Assembly (NCBI RefSeq): GCF_025151535.1
Contig: NZ_CP102288.1
Span: 1,307,501-1,371,500, forward strand
Direction of reading: 5' to 3'
Source of the DNA: Segatella copri DSM 18205
GTDB taxonomy: Bacteria; Bacteroidota; Bacteroidia; Bacteroidales; Bacteroidaceae
DNA: 64,000 bases
A program made the position numbers and the translations under genes. This document shows, in pieces, positions 9,506 to 18,225 of the stretch. Under the pieces are notes generated by a model, which ran no database searches, was not told where the DNA came from, and was given only the letters and a program-made list of their open reading frames with translations. Position 1 is the stretch's first letter; every line of letters starts with the position of its first letter.

Positions 9506-9631
9506 TTCACGAGTCCCTTATCTGGTAGCAAATAATCGGTATTCTTATAAAAAACAGGCTTTTCTGTTAAATCTTTCTAAAAAGCAATCTTTATTTCCCC
9601 AACATTTTGTTCATATCAAAGATAATTTGTA

Positions 9632-9757
9632 ATTTTGCACCCCGAATGCTCATGGATTGGGCAAATGTTACAGAAAAGTTTAGTTCGAAGGGGCTCAAAG
9701 AAGATCCGGCACAATGCAGGACGCCTCCCGAAGAAACCCGTTTATATAATTAATTAA
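9632..9757 (+). promoter_or_regulatory. Promoter and long leader of rplU-rpmA
   Basis: TAATTTTG at about 9631-9638 is a good -7 element. The resulting leader is about 115 nt, long for this genome, and contains CCCCGAATGC, GGGGCTC and CGGCACAATGCAGGACGCC segments able to pair with each other. Ribosomal protein autoregulation would fit, but I cannot assign it to a known leader family. Confidence 0.5.
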
Positions 9758-10075
9758 ATGTACGCAATTGTAGAAATTAACGGTCAGCAGTTCAAGGCTG
9801 AGGAGGGCAAGAAGCTCTTCGTACATCACATCAAGGATGTTGAGGCAGGTCAGACTGTTGAGTTCGACAAGGTTTTGCTCGTTGACAAAGACGGCTCAAT
9901 CACTGTCGGTGCACCAGCTGTAGAGGGTGCAAAAGTAGTAGTAGAAGTAGTGAACCCACTCGTAAAGGGTGACAAGGTAATCGTCTTCAAGATGAAGCGC
10001 CGCAAGGACTATCGCAAGAAGAACGGTCATCGTGCTCAGTTCACTGAAGTATCAATCAAATCTGTAATCGCTTAA
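9758..10075 (+). CDS. rplU: 50S ribosomal protein L21 (bL21)
   Basis: A 105-residue protein starting [19 protein letters not shown], with the conserved C-terminal segment [21 protein letters not shown] that binds 23S rRNA. Length is normal. It is followed 19 nt later by rpmA, the usual bL21-bL27 pair. Confidence 0.98.
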   Translation: MYAIVEINGQQFKAEEGKKLFVHHIKDVEAGQTVEFDKVLLVDKDGSITVGAPAVEGAKVVVEVVNPLVKGDKVIVFKMKRRKDYRKKNGHRAQFTEVSIKSVIA

Positions 10076-10094
10076 AATTAGGAGGAATTAGAAA

Positions 10095-10385
10095 ATGGCA
10101 CATAAGAAAGGTGTTGGTAGTTCTAAGAACGGCCGTGAATCAGCTTCACAAAGATTAGGCGTTAAGATCTGGGGTGGTCAGAGCATCATCGCAGGTAACA
10201 TCATCGTTCGCCAGCGTGGTAACAAGCACTTCCCAGGTGAGAATGTAGCTCAGGGTAAGGATGATACATTGTATGCTTTGGCAGATGGTATCGTTTACTT
10301 CCACAAGGGCCGCAAGGACAAGAGTACAGTTTCTGTTCTCTCTCCAGAGGTTTACGCTGAGAAGACCAAAAAAGCTGACGCTTAA
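10095..10385 (+). CDS. rpmA: 50S ribosomal protein L27 (bL27)
   Basis: A 96-residue protein with the canonical [20 protein letters not shown] start and GNIIVRQRG core. The N-terminal tail reaches the peptidyl transferase centre. There is no cleavable extension such as that seen in Firmicutes. An AGGAGGAATTAG-like ribosome binding region precedes the ATG, and a strong terminator follows. Confidence 0.98.
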   Translation: MAHKKGVGSSKNGRESASQRLGVKIWGGQSIIAGNIIVRQRGNKHFPGENVAQGKDDTLYALADGIVYFHKGRKDKSTVSVLSPEVYAEKTKKADA

Positions 10386-10428
10386 TTTTTAAAGTTTTAG
10401 AAAAAACTATTCCAAACAAACAACATAG

Positions 10429-10458
10429 AAGCCTGCTCATACCTAGAGCAGGCTTTCT
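10429..10458 (+). terminator. Terminator of rplU-rpmA
   Basis: AAGCCTGCTC pairs with GAGCAGGCTT, a perfect 10-bp stem, followed by TTCTT. Confidence 0.85.
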
Positions 10459-10601
10459 TCGTTTATATAAGTTTTTAGGCAAGGATTACACCGCACCCCC
10501 TTTCTAAGCTCCTTAACCCTGTAAAACCACAAAAAAACTTTAATTCTACCCTTCCCTGTAAAAAAGTCAGCAATTTTTTACGCTATCACAAATATTTTTT
10601 G

Positions 10602-10609
10602 TACTTTTG
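10602..10609 (+). promoter_or_regulatory. Promoter of serS
   Basis: TACTTTTG fits the -7 consensus. It lies after an upstream in-frame ATG (10599), which supports the start at 10647. Confidence 0.6.
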
Positions 10610-10646
10610 CCTACAAATAGTAAATTATTTAATTAAAAGACATTTT

Positions 10647-11939
10647 ATGCTTACACTTAAACTTATCAGTGAGGAAACTGAACGTGTAGTTAAGGGTCTC
10701 GAAAAGAAGCATTTTCCAAATGCTCGTGAGGCCGTAGAGAAAGTTTTGGAGTACGACAAGATTCGTCGTGAAGCTCAGCAGAAGTTGGATAACAACAAGC
10801 AGCAGGCTAACCAGTTTGCTAAGCAGATTGGTGCCCTTATGAAGGAAGGTAAGAAAGAGGAAGCTGAGAGCGCAAAGGCTCAGGTAGCTATGCTCAAGGC
10901 TGACGCGAAGGCTCTTGAAGAGATCATGGAGAAAGCACAGAACGATATGACCAACCAGTTGCTCGAAATTCCTAATATCCCTTGCGAGCAGGTTCCTGAA
11001 GGTAAGGACGCAGCCGACAATGTTGTTGTGAAAGAAGGCGGCGAAAAGCCAAACCTCGGCGAGGATGCTCTCTGCCATTGGGATCTCTTGAAGAAATACA
11101 ATCTTGTTGACTTCGACCTCGGCGTTAAGATTACTGGCGCAGGTTTCCCTGTATATATCGGCAAGATGGCTCGTTTCCAGCGTGCGCTTGAGGCATTCTT
11201 CCTCGATGAGGCTCGCAAGAGCGGATATCTGGAGATTCAGCCTCCTTACGTAGTAAACGAGGACTCTGGTCGTGGTACCGGTCAGTTGCCAGACAAGGAA
11301 GGTCAGATGTATCATGCTAATTTGGATAATCTCTTCCTCATCCCTACTGCTGAGGTTCCTGTAACCAACATCTTCCGCGATGTTATTCTCGATGAGAAAG
11401 ATCTCCCTATCAAGCGTTGTGCTTACTCAGCTTGTTTCCGTCGTGAAGCAGGTAGCTATGGTAAGGACGTTCGCGGTTTGAACCGTCTGCACCAGTTCGA
11501 CAAGGTAGAGATTGTTCGCATCGATAAGCCAGGTCACTCTTATGAGAGTTTGAACGAGATGCTCGACCATGTTGAAGGTCTTTTGAAGAAGTTGGAATTG
11601 CCATACCATATCCTCCGTCTCTGCGGTGGTGATATGAGCTTCACCTCTTCTATCTGCTACGACTTCGAGACATGGAGTGCTGCACAGGGCCGCTGGTTGG
11701 AAGTTTCATCAGTATCTAACTTCGAGAGCTATCAGGCTAACCGTCTCCACTGCCGCTATCGCCATACAGATGACAAGAAGATTGAACTTTGCCACACACT
11801 GAATGGTTCAGCTCTTGCCTTGCCACGTATCGTAGCAACCATCTTGGAGAACAATCAGACCCCAGAAGGAATCCGCGTACCTAAGGTATTGGTTCCATAT
11901 TGCGGTTTCGAGATGCTTGATGACAAAAATTTCGATTAA
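10647..11939 (+). CDS. serS: Seryl-tRNA synthetase
   Basis: A 430-residue class II synthetase starting MLTLKLISEETERVVKGLEK. Residues about 25-110 form the tRNA-binding antiparallel coiled coil (DNNKQQANQFAKQIGALM). The catalytic core includes TAEVPVTNIFRDVIL, motif 2 CFRREAGSYGKDVRGLNRLH and motif 3 LNGSALALPRIVATILENNQ. Length is normal. The ATG at 10647 follows the promoter at 10602-10609. Confidence 0.97.
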   Translation: MLTLKLISEETERVVKGLEKKHFPNAREAVEKVLEYDKIRREAQQKLDNNKQQANQFAKQIGALMKEGKKEEAESAKAQVAMLKADAKALEEIMEKAQNDMTNQLLEIPNIPCEQVPEGKDAADNVVVKEGGEKPNLGEDALCHWDLLKKYNLVDFDLGVKITGAGFPVYIGKMARFQRALEAFFLDEARKSGYLEIQPPYVVNEDSGRGTGQLPDKEGQMYHANLDNLFLIPTAEVPVTNIFRDVILDEKDLPIKRCAYSACFRREAGSYGKDVRGLNRLHQFDKVEIVRIDKPGHSYESLNEMLDHVEGLLKKLELPYHILRLCGGDMSFTSSICYDFETWSAAQGRWLEVSSVSNFESYQANRLHCRYRHTDDKKIELCHTLNGSALALPRIVATILENNQTPEGIRVPKVLVPYCGFEMLDDKNFD

Positions 11940-12017
11940 TCTGAAGTATCGGTAAGACTTTCAGTTTTTCTCGATTATATAAAACATTCGAAAAATAAAA
12001 ATAACATATATTGTACG

Positions 12018-12062
12018 AGGATAACTTCGACTGCCACAAAGGTAGCCGATGTTATCCTTTTG
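12018..12062 (+). terminator. Terminator of serS
   Basis: AGGATAAC (12018-12025) pairs with GTTATCCT (12051-12058). An inner imperfect stem is made by CGACTGCC and GGTAGCCG, and TTTT follows. Confidence 0.75.
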
Positions 12063-12142
12063 CATTTTTATGTACCATGAAGCAAACTCTAAACAGCGAA
12101 CCAGAAATATTAATATATCAGCATTAAGAAATTTAATAGCCC

Positions 12143-14491
12143 ATGAACAAGATTATCAAGAAAGTACAATACTCAGAGAAAGTATTCCGCTTCGATGTAG
12201 AAGCACCGCTTATAGCCAAGAGCCGAAAGGCAGGTAACTTTGTTATCATCCGTGTAGACAACAACAGCGAGCGCATGCCGCTGACCATCGCTGATGCTGA
12301 CATTGAGAAAGGAACCATCACACTGGTTGTGCAGAAGGTAGGTCTTTCATCTACCAAACTCTGTGCCCTAAATGAAGGTGATGAAATTCACGATGTGGTG
12401 GGACCACTTGGAAATCCTACACATATCGAGAACTTCGGAACAGTCATTTGTGCCGGAGGTGGTGTAGGCGTAGCTCCTATGCTCCCTATCATCAAGGCAC
12501 TGAAAGCCGCAGGAAACAGAGTCCTTTCCGTAATTGCGGGTAGGAACAAAGACCTCGTGATTATGGAAGATGAAGTGCGTGCATCTAGCGATGAGCTCAT
12601 CATCATGACCGATGACGGAAGCTACGGCGAGAAGGGTGTTGTAACCGTAGGAATCGAGAAGTTTATCAATCAGGAGCATATCGATAAGGTTTTCGCCATC
12701 GGTCCTCCTATCATGATGAAGTTCTGCTGTCTCCTGACCCAGAAATATAATCTTTCCACAGATGTTTCGCTCAATACCATTATGGTGGATGGAACCGGTA
12801 TGTGCGGTGCCTGCCGCCTGACCATCGGTGGCAAGACCAAGTTTGTCTGCATCGACGGTCCTGAGTTTGACGGCGCCCAGGTAGATTGGGACGAGATGTT
12901 CAAGCGCATGGGCACTTTCAAGGATGTTGAACGCGAAGAGATGGAACACTTCGAAGAGCACCTTGCAACTGTAGACGCAGGAAAGAAGAAAGAAACTACG
13001 GATGTAATCATGGACGTAGAACCTACAGATGCGAGCATCGAAGAGTTGACCGACCGTAACGCTGAGTGGCGCAAGGAGTTACGCGCTTCGATGAAAGCAA
13101 AAGAACGTACAGCTATAGAGCGCGTAAAGATGCCAGAACTTGACCCTCTTTATCGTGCCACAACCCGTACGGAAGAGGTAAATATCGGTTTAACCAAGGA
13201 AATGGCTTTGACCGAAGCCAAGCGCTGTCTCGACTGTCCTAAGCCTACCTGTATGGAAGGTTGTCCAGTAAGTATCAACATTCCTTCCTTCATCAAGAAT
13301 ATTGAGCGGGGCCAGTTCCTTGCCGCAGCCAAGGTTTTAAAGAACACCTCTGCCCTACCTGCCGTTTGCGGACGAGTTTGTCCACAGGAAAAGCAATGTG
13401 AAAGCAAATGTGTGCATCTCAAGATGAACGAGCCTGCTGTAGCTATCGGATATCTGGAGCGTTTTGCTGCCGATTACGAACGCCAGAGTGGAAACATCTC
13501 TGTACCAAAGTGCGATGAACCTAATGGCATCAAGATAGCCGTAGTTGGTTCAGGACCTTCAGGATTGAGTTTTGCAGGCGATATGGCAAAGAAGGGATTC
13601 GATGTTACTGTTTTCGAAGCGCTTCACGAGATTGGCGGTGTATTGAAATATGGTATTCCGGAATTCCGTTTGCCTAATGCTATCGTAGATGTAGAGATTG
13701 AGAATCTTCAGAAGATGGGCGTAAAGTTTATTACAGACTGCATCGTAGGCAAGACCATTTCTGTAAAAGATCTGGAAAAACAAGGATTCAAGGGAATCTT
13801 CGTTGGCTCAGGCGCGGGTCTGCCAAACTTCATGAATATTCCTGGAGAGAATGCCTTGAACATCATGTCTTCTAACGAATATCTTACCCGTGTAAACCTG
13901 ATGGATGCAGCCAATCCTCATAGCGACACCCCTATCAACTTGGGTAAGAAGGTGGTTGTTGTAGGCGGCGGAAATACAGCTATGGACAGTTGCCGTACTG
14001 CAAAACGACTCGGAGCAGACGTAACCTTGGTATATCGCCGTTCGGAGGCAGAAATGCCTGCCCGACTCGAAGAGGTGAAGCATGCCAAGGAAGAAGGAAT
14101 CAACTTCTTTACATTGCACAATCCTAAAGAATATGAGTCAGATGATAAGGGCGCAGTAAAGGCTGTAGTTCTCGATGTGATGAAGCTGGGCGAACCTGAT
14201 GCCAGCGGCCGTCGTCGTCCAGAAGCTACAGGCGAGACCATCACGCTGGAGTGCGACCAGGTAATTGTTGCCGTAGGAGTAAGTCCTAATCCACTCGTTC
14301 CACAGAGTATAGAAGGACTGGAACTCGGCCGGAAGAACACCATTGCCGTAAACGACCAGATGCAGAGTTCCATCGAAGAAATCTACGCTGGCGGCGATAT
14401 CGTACGAGGAGGAGCCACAGTAATTCTTGCCATGGGAGACGGCAGAAAGGCCGCTCTCAATATGAGCGAAAAATTATTGAATAAGAAATAA
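12143..14491 (+). CDS. NfnAB-like fusion: ferredoxin-NADP reductase subunit plus glutamate-synthase-type subunit
   Basis: A 782-residue fusion of two proteins that are separate in many bacteria. Residues about 1-285 are a ferredoxin reductase/DHOD-B-type FAD and NAD domain with a [2Fe-2S] cysteine cluster (GTGMCGACRLTIGGKTKFVC). Residues about 310-780 resemble the GltD/NfnB subunit, with CLDCPKPTCMEGCPVSI and CGRVCPQEKQCESKC cysteines, the FAD motif VVGSGPSGLSFAGD and the NADP motif VVVVGGGNTAMDSCRTA. The likely role is electron transfer between NADH, NADPH and ferredoxin (transhydrogenase). Glutamate synthase activity is less likely, since no large subunit is nearby. Confidence 0.88.
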   Translation: MNKIIKKVQYSEKVFRFDVEAPLIAKSRKAGNFVIIRVDNNSERMPLTIADADIEKGTITLVVQKVGLSSTKLCALNEGDEIHDVVGPLGNPTHIENFGTVICAGGGVGVAPMLPIIKALKAAGNRVLSVIAGRNKDLVIMEDEVRASSDELIIMTDDGSYGEKGVVTVGIEKFINQEHIDKVFAIGPPIMMKFCCLLTQKYNLSTDVSLNTIMVDGTGMCGACRLTIGGKTKFVCIDGPEFDGAQVDWDEMFKRMGTFKDVEREEMEHFEEHLATVDAGKKKETTDVIMDVEPTDASIEELTDRNAEWRKELRASMKAKERTAIERVKMPELDPLYRATTRTEEVNIGLTKEMALTEAKRCLDCPKPTCMEGCPVSINIPSFIKNIERGQFLAAAKVLKNTSALPAVCGRVCPQEKQCESKCVHLKMNEPAVAIGYLERFAADYERQSGNISVPKCDEPNGIKIAVVGSGPSGLSFAGDMAKKGFDVTVFEALHEIGGVLKYGIPEFRLPNAIVDVEIENLQKMGVKFITDCIVGKTISVKDLEKQGFKGIFVGSGAGLPNFMNIPGENALNIMSSNEYLTRVNLMDAANPHSDTPINLGKKVVVVGGGNTAMDSCRTAKRLGADVTLVYRRSEAEMPARLEEVKHAKEEGINFFTLHNPKEYESDDKGAVKAVVLDVMKLGEPDASGRRRPEATGETITLECDQVIVAVGVSPNPLVPQSIEGLELGRKNTIAVNDQMQSSIEEIYAGGDIVRGGATVILAMGDGRKAALNMSEKLLNKK

Positions 14492-14507
14492 GAAAACGGG
14501 AAACAAT

Positions 14508-14545
14508 AAAGGGCAGCCATGCATCACGCAGACTGCCCTTTCCTT
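14508..14545. terminator. Bidirectional terminator
   Basis: AAAGGGCAG pairs with CTGCCCTTT. It sits between the Nfn-like gene (rightward) and the beta-barrel gene (leftward) and can serve both. Confidence 0.8.
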
Positions 14546-14614
14546 TTCTCGTATGTAATGTTATCAAATGAAATGTAGTTCGTACATATATTGATTAATA
14601 ATTGGACTCAAACA

Positions 14615-15973
14615 CTATTTCAGATGAATACGGAGTCCGAACTGGAGATTAAAATTCCACTTCTTATCTTTAAACGTATTTTCTATTTCGCTGCCATTAT
14701 CAAAATAATATTTTGCACCTGGCTCAATATAGAAGCCCACTTGTGGTGTAACATCATACTGTGCACCAAGCGAAGCCTTACCCGAGAACTGAACGCCATC
14801 ACGTTTCACGTCCTCTTTATGACCAGAAACCTTTGTATCATTCTTTACGTTGAAATCGGCTTCTCCACCCGCCATTACGTACGCATGAAAGCCTCCCGTG
14901 CTCCAAACCTCATAGTTTAAACCAAGTGGAACACCCACATAATGCAAAACCTGATGTGTATCAAATTCTGAAACACCATAAGATTTGAAATCAGAAGCAA
15001 CACGCGTATAAACGACACCGGTACTCAAAGACAAACGAGGCGCAAGTCCGATACCAACCTGAGCACCTATAGCCAAAGGAGCATGATGTTTCGCTTCAAC
15101 ATATTTCGGTATTGCATATCTTAAAGGAGAAGCAGCAGCCAGGAAAACACCATGATCAGCAAAGCCGCCACCAGCAAGAGGATCTGAAGACGCATACATG
15201 CCGTTTGACATACCATCACTGCCAGAGCCCAGACTTACATTCTCTGCATACAGGTTCATGGTCCAGTTCTGTTCATACTTGTCCTTATAACTGCGTTCAA
15301 AATGACCATCCTGCGCCCTGCCTGCATAAAGCTTCTGCCCACCATCTGCTTCCAACGGCTTGGTTGCATGATTAGAAGAAACGGCCATCTGTCTTTCTGA
15401 ATCCTCATTTTGCTTTTGCAAAACAGATAATTCCCGACCATTTACCTCTGCATTAACAGACTGTTCTGGCATTTCTACCTCTGCTGCAAGCATTACTTCA
15501 TTATCAGCAGCAACAGTCCTCTCCTGGAAAGAGACAGAAGATTTACTATAGTTCAATTGACGCCCCGACGAATGGCGATTCACCTGATGTGCAGATGAAT
15601 TGTTTTCAGCAAGCAAGATAGCATTTTTACTGCCTGCCGATTGTGCTTCTGCACGGACAGCAGAAGAAGTCCTGCTTGTACCTGATGCTGTAGAGAAAGA
15701 ACTCTGAACAGCTAAGTTAGCCTGTCCCGGTTCATCATCATGCAGAAAAACATAACTGCCTCCTACTCCCAATAAAGCAATCGCTGCAGCTACTGACCAT
15801 CTTTTCAAGACAACATAACGAGCCTGTGGGGTCTTTTTTACATCAGTTTCCTCATCACCAACCTTTTTAGACTGAGCAAGCGATTGTTCTATCTCAGCCC
15901 ACATGTCGTGGCTGACAGGCTCTTGGTAGTCTGCCAACTGATCTCGAAGTTTATTTGTCCAATCGTTACTCAT
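14615..15973 (-). CDS. Membrane-anchored protein with C-terminal beta-barrel domain, partner of ECF sigma factor
   Basis: A 452-residue protein. Residues 1-53 are cytosolic and charged, and a transmembrane helix follows (SVAAAIALLGVGGSYVFL). Residues about 80-260 are low complexity, rich in Ser/Ala/Gln. Residues about 270-452 look like a Bacteroidota outer-membrane beta-barrel domain (alternating strands such as LGLNYEVWSTGGFHAYVMAG, ending in NFNLQFGLRIHLK). Its start overlaps the ECF sigma gene by 8 nt, so it occupies the usual anti-sigma position. The short N-terminus may bind the sigma factor. The fusion of an inner-membrane anchor and a barrel domain is odd. Confidence 0.75.
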   Translation of the reverse strand: MSNDWTNKLRDQLADYQEPVSHDMWAEIEQSLAQSKKVGDEETDVKKTPQARYVVLKRWSVAAAIALLGVGGSYVFLHDDEPGQANLAVQSSFSTASGTSRTSSAVRAEAQSAGSKNAILLAENNSSAHQVNRHSSGRQLNYSKSSVSFQERTVAADNEVMLAAEVEMPEQSVNAEVNGRELSVLQKQNEDSERQMAVSSNHATKPLEADGGQKLYAGRAQDGHFERSYKDKYEQNWTMNLYAENVSLGSGSDGMSNGMYASSDPLAGGGFADHGVFLAAASPLRYAIPKYVEAKHHAPLAIGAQVGIGLAPRLSLSTGVVYTRVASDFKSYGVSEFDTHQVLHYVGVPLGLNYEVWSTGGFHAYVMAGGEADFNVKNDTKVSGHKEDVKRDGVQFSGKASLGAQYDVTPQVGFYIEPGAKYYFDNGSEIENTFKDKKWNFNLQFGLRIHLK

Positions 15974-16559
15974 TACTTTTCTCGTTTATATGATTCAACT
16001 CTTTAATATCACTACAATCTGCCTGGCTCAGATAATCTTTCACCTTTTTGCCCAACAGCTTTTTTGCCCGCAAATATTGTGAAGCAGAACTGCTTTCTTT
16101 GATGCCTAACAGCTGTGCAATTTCTTTATGGCTTTTCTGTTCAAAAACAAACATGTTAAGAACCAGTCTGTACCCATCAGGCAATTCTCCTATCATTCTT
16201 GTCAGTTCTGCAGGCGGAACTCTTTCTACTTCAGGCTCTTCATCCTCAATATCATCGGGAACTTCGTCCACGATAGTGAAGCGCTTTTGCTGCCTTACAA
16301 AGTTGACAGCTTCATTTGTCACTATTCGCAAGAGCCAAGCCTGAAGAGCGCCCTCACCCCGATACTCAAACTTTGAAATGCCGGAAAAGACTTTTATAAA
16401 ACTATCTTGCACTACATCTTCAGCATCATCGCGCATAGGGACATACCTCAGCGCTACGGCCATGGCATACCCCACATAGCGTTCGTACAATCTGTGCATG
16501 GCTGCCCGACTGCCGCTATTGATGTCGTCTAAGAGTTTCTTTTCCGATTCCAATTTCAA
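15966..16559 (-). CDS. ECF-type RNA polymerase sigma factor
   Basis: A 197-residue sigma-70-family protein. Region 2 is AMHRLYERYVGYAMAVALRYV...DAEDVVQDSFIKVF, and region 4 is LPDGYRLVLNMFVFEQKSHKEIAQLLG followed by SSASQYLRAKKLL. It is cotranscribed with the membrane protein downstream through an 8-nt overlap, typical of sigma/anti-sigma pairs. The target regulon is not visible. Confidence 0.92.
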   Translation of the reverse strand: MKLESEKKLLDDINSGSRAAMHRLYERYVGYAMAVALRYVPMRDDAEDVVQDSFIKVFSGISKFEYRGEGALQAWLLRIVTNEAVNFVRQQKRFTIVDEVPDDIEDEEPEVERVPPAELTRMIGELPDGYRLVLNMFVFEQKSHKEIAQLLGIKESSSASQYLRAKKLLGKKVKDYLSQADCSDIKELNHINEKSNE

Positions 16560-16594
16560 ATCCTTTTTTAAGATTAAACGATATAAAGAGAAAA

Positions 16595-16632
16595 CCTTGC
16601 ATCAAAAATGAACTTTTTTTTGATGCAAGGCA
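16595..16632 (-). terminator. Terminator of rnz
   Basis: CCTTGCATCAAAAA and TTTTTGATGCAAGG form a 14-bp stem, followed on the minus strand by TTTTC. Confidence 0.75.
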
Positions 16633-16651
16633 CTTTTTTTATATTTCTATA

Positions 16652-17569
16652 TTATTCTATAGAGAACACTTTACCTTCCTGAGTAAGATAACTTTCCGTA
16701 AACACCTCTTTAGCTTCATTCAACAATACCTCTTCATTATTATATCTTGCACTATAATGTCCCAGAAGAAGTTTGCCTACACCCGCATTTCTGGCTATAG
16801 TTGCAGCCTGTCGGGCCGTACTGTGATAATAGAGTTTAGCCCTGTCCTCATTCTCCGAAGTATAGGTGCTCTCATGATAAAGCACCGTAACCCCCTTTAC
16901 CTTTTCTGCCAACCCCGGAACAAACCGGGTATCACTGCAATAAGCATAACTGCGGGGAGTAGCGGCAGGCATTACCAATCTGGCATTAGGTATTACATCC
17001 CCCTCCTTCGTTGTCCAGTCAGCTCCATTCTTGATGTTATTAATCTGGCTTACAGGAATCTCGTAATAATCTATCATATCACGACGGATATGAGGCAATG
17101 TCGGTTTCTCTCTGAAAATGTAACCACAACAAGGCACACGATGCTGCAGAGGAACGGTTTCTACGGTTACAGAATGATCTTCATATACTACTTGCGACTT
17201 CTCGGTATCTACAGGAACAAATTCGATTTCATATTCCATTCCCTGCATGAAGAAATCAATCTGACGCTTAAACAAATCTCCGTAACTTTCTGGCGCATAT
17301 ACCTTTAACTTAGCCGTTCTACCCAGCATGCCTAAGGTAGAAAGAAGTCCCAGCAAACCAAAACAATGGTCACCATGAAGATGTGAAATAAAGATAGCAT
17401 TTATCTTAGCAAAGTGAACATGAGTGCGACGGAACTGCATCTGGGCACCCTCTCCACAATCCATCATAAAGCATTTGCCACGCATCTCAATAATCTGGGC
17501 CGAGGCACTATGCTGAAGGGTGGGCAAAGCACTGCCACACCCCAATATATGTACTTTAAATGGTTCCAA
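16652..17569 (-). CDS. rnz: Ribonuclease Z
   Basis: A 305-residue metallo-beta-lactamase-fold endonuclease that trims tRNA 3' trailers. It shows the N-terminal LGCGSALPTLQHSASAQI, the zinc motif ISHLHGDHCFGLLG, YCSDTRF with the metal-bridging aspartate, and the late histidine LLLGHYSARY. Length is normal for bacterial RNase Z. It starts 36 nt downstream of a lipoprotein gene on the same strand. Confidence 0.96.
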   Translation of the reverse strand: MEPFKVHILGCGSALPTLQHSASAQIIEMRGKCFMMDCGEGAQMQFRRTHVHFAKINAIFISHLHGDHCFGLLGLLSTLGMLGRTAKLKVYAPESYGDLFKRQIDFFMQGMEYEIEFVPVDTEKSQVVYEDHSVTVETVPLQHRVPCCGYIFREKPTLPHIRRDMIDYYEIPVSQINNIKNGADWTTKEGDVIPNARLVMPAATPRSYAYCSDTRFVPGLAEKVKGVTVLYHESTYTSENEDRAKLYYHSTARQAATIARNAGVGKLLLGHYSARYNNEEVLLNEAKEVFTESYLTQEGKVFSIE

Positions 17570-17605
17570 AACTAAATCATAATTTACAGGTTCAACATGA
17601 TGACC

Positions 17606-18166
17606 TTACTCTTGGCGCTTGAAAACAAAGATACCCTGAGTATTCTCCAACATAAGACTGTCAGAACCCAATTTGTCAATGGCAAAAGTATCCTTATTCA
17701 GCAAAAGTTTACCATTGAGTATCTTCCAGCTAGTCCAAGGATTAGTTTCAGCCTTCACATTGTTCTTCACCTCTCCACCTTCCAAGATATCAAAATTCTT
17801 ATCCAGAGAAGTCCATTTACCCAAGAGGGATGTCAGGTTGATAATCTTCTGGGCCATCATCTCTCCATCCTCTGCCTTATAACCGATAAGAGCAATACGG
17901 TCGCCAGCCAGCAAACCTCCCTGAACAACATCAGGATTCTCATCGTCAATAAACACCGAAAGGGTGTCACCACCATCAGAAATCAGCTCCAGGCTATGCA
18001 TAGAGGTTCCCTCACCGCATACACCATAGATGGTAGAATCGTTCATTGCATCCTCTACCTCTACCGAATCTGCTGCACTGATAACAGGAACATTATTTTT
18101 GTTCTTACAACTGTTGGCAGCGAAAAGCGCCACCAAAGCTATTGTTACATAAACTAATTTCTTCAT
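17606..18166 (-). CDS. Putative lipoprotein, lipocalin-like
   Basis: A 186-residue protein with a signal peptide and lipobox (VALFAANSC), hence probably membrane anchored and exported. The C-terminal third (LLGKWTSLDKNFDILEGG ... GIFVFKRQE) resembles the lipocalin-like domains of Bacteroidales lipoproteins. The middle portion contains a small OB-like or barrel segment (DTLSVFIDDENPDVVQGG). Function unknown. It lies directly upstream of rnz and may be cotranscribed with it. Confidence 0.75.
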   Translation of the reverse strand: MKKLVYVTIALVALFAANSCKNKNNVPVISAADSVEVEDAMNDSTIYGVCGEGTSMHSLELISDGGDTLSVFIDDENPDVVQGGLLAGDRIALIGYKAEDGEMMAQKIINLTSLLGKWTSLDKNFDILEGGEVKNNVKAETNPWTSWKILNGKLLLNKDTFAIDKLGSDSLMLENTQGIFVFKRQE

Positions 18167-18225
18167 AACACTTTAGTTTTTATTATTATATTGATGAGTC
18201 GATAAGATTATCTGATTCACCGTTA

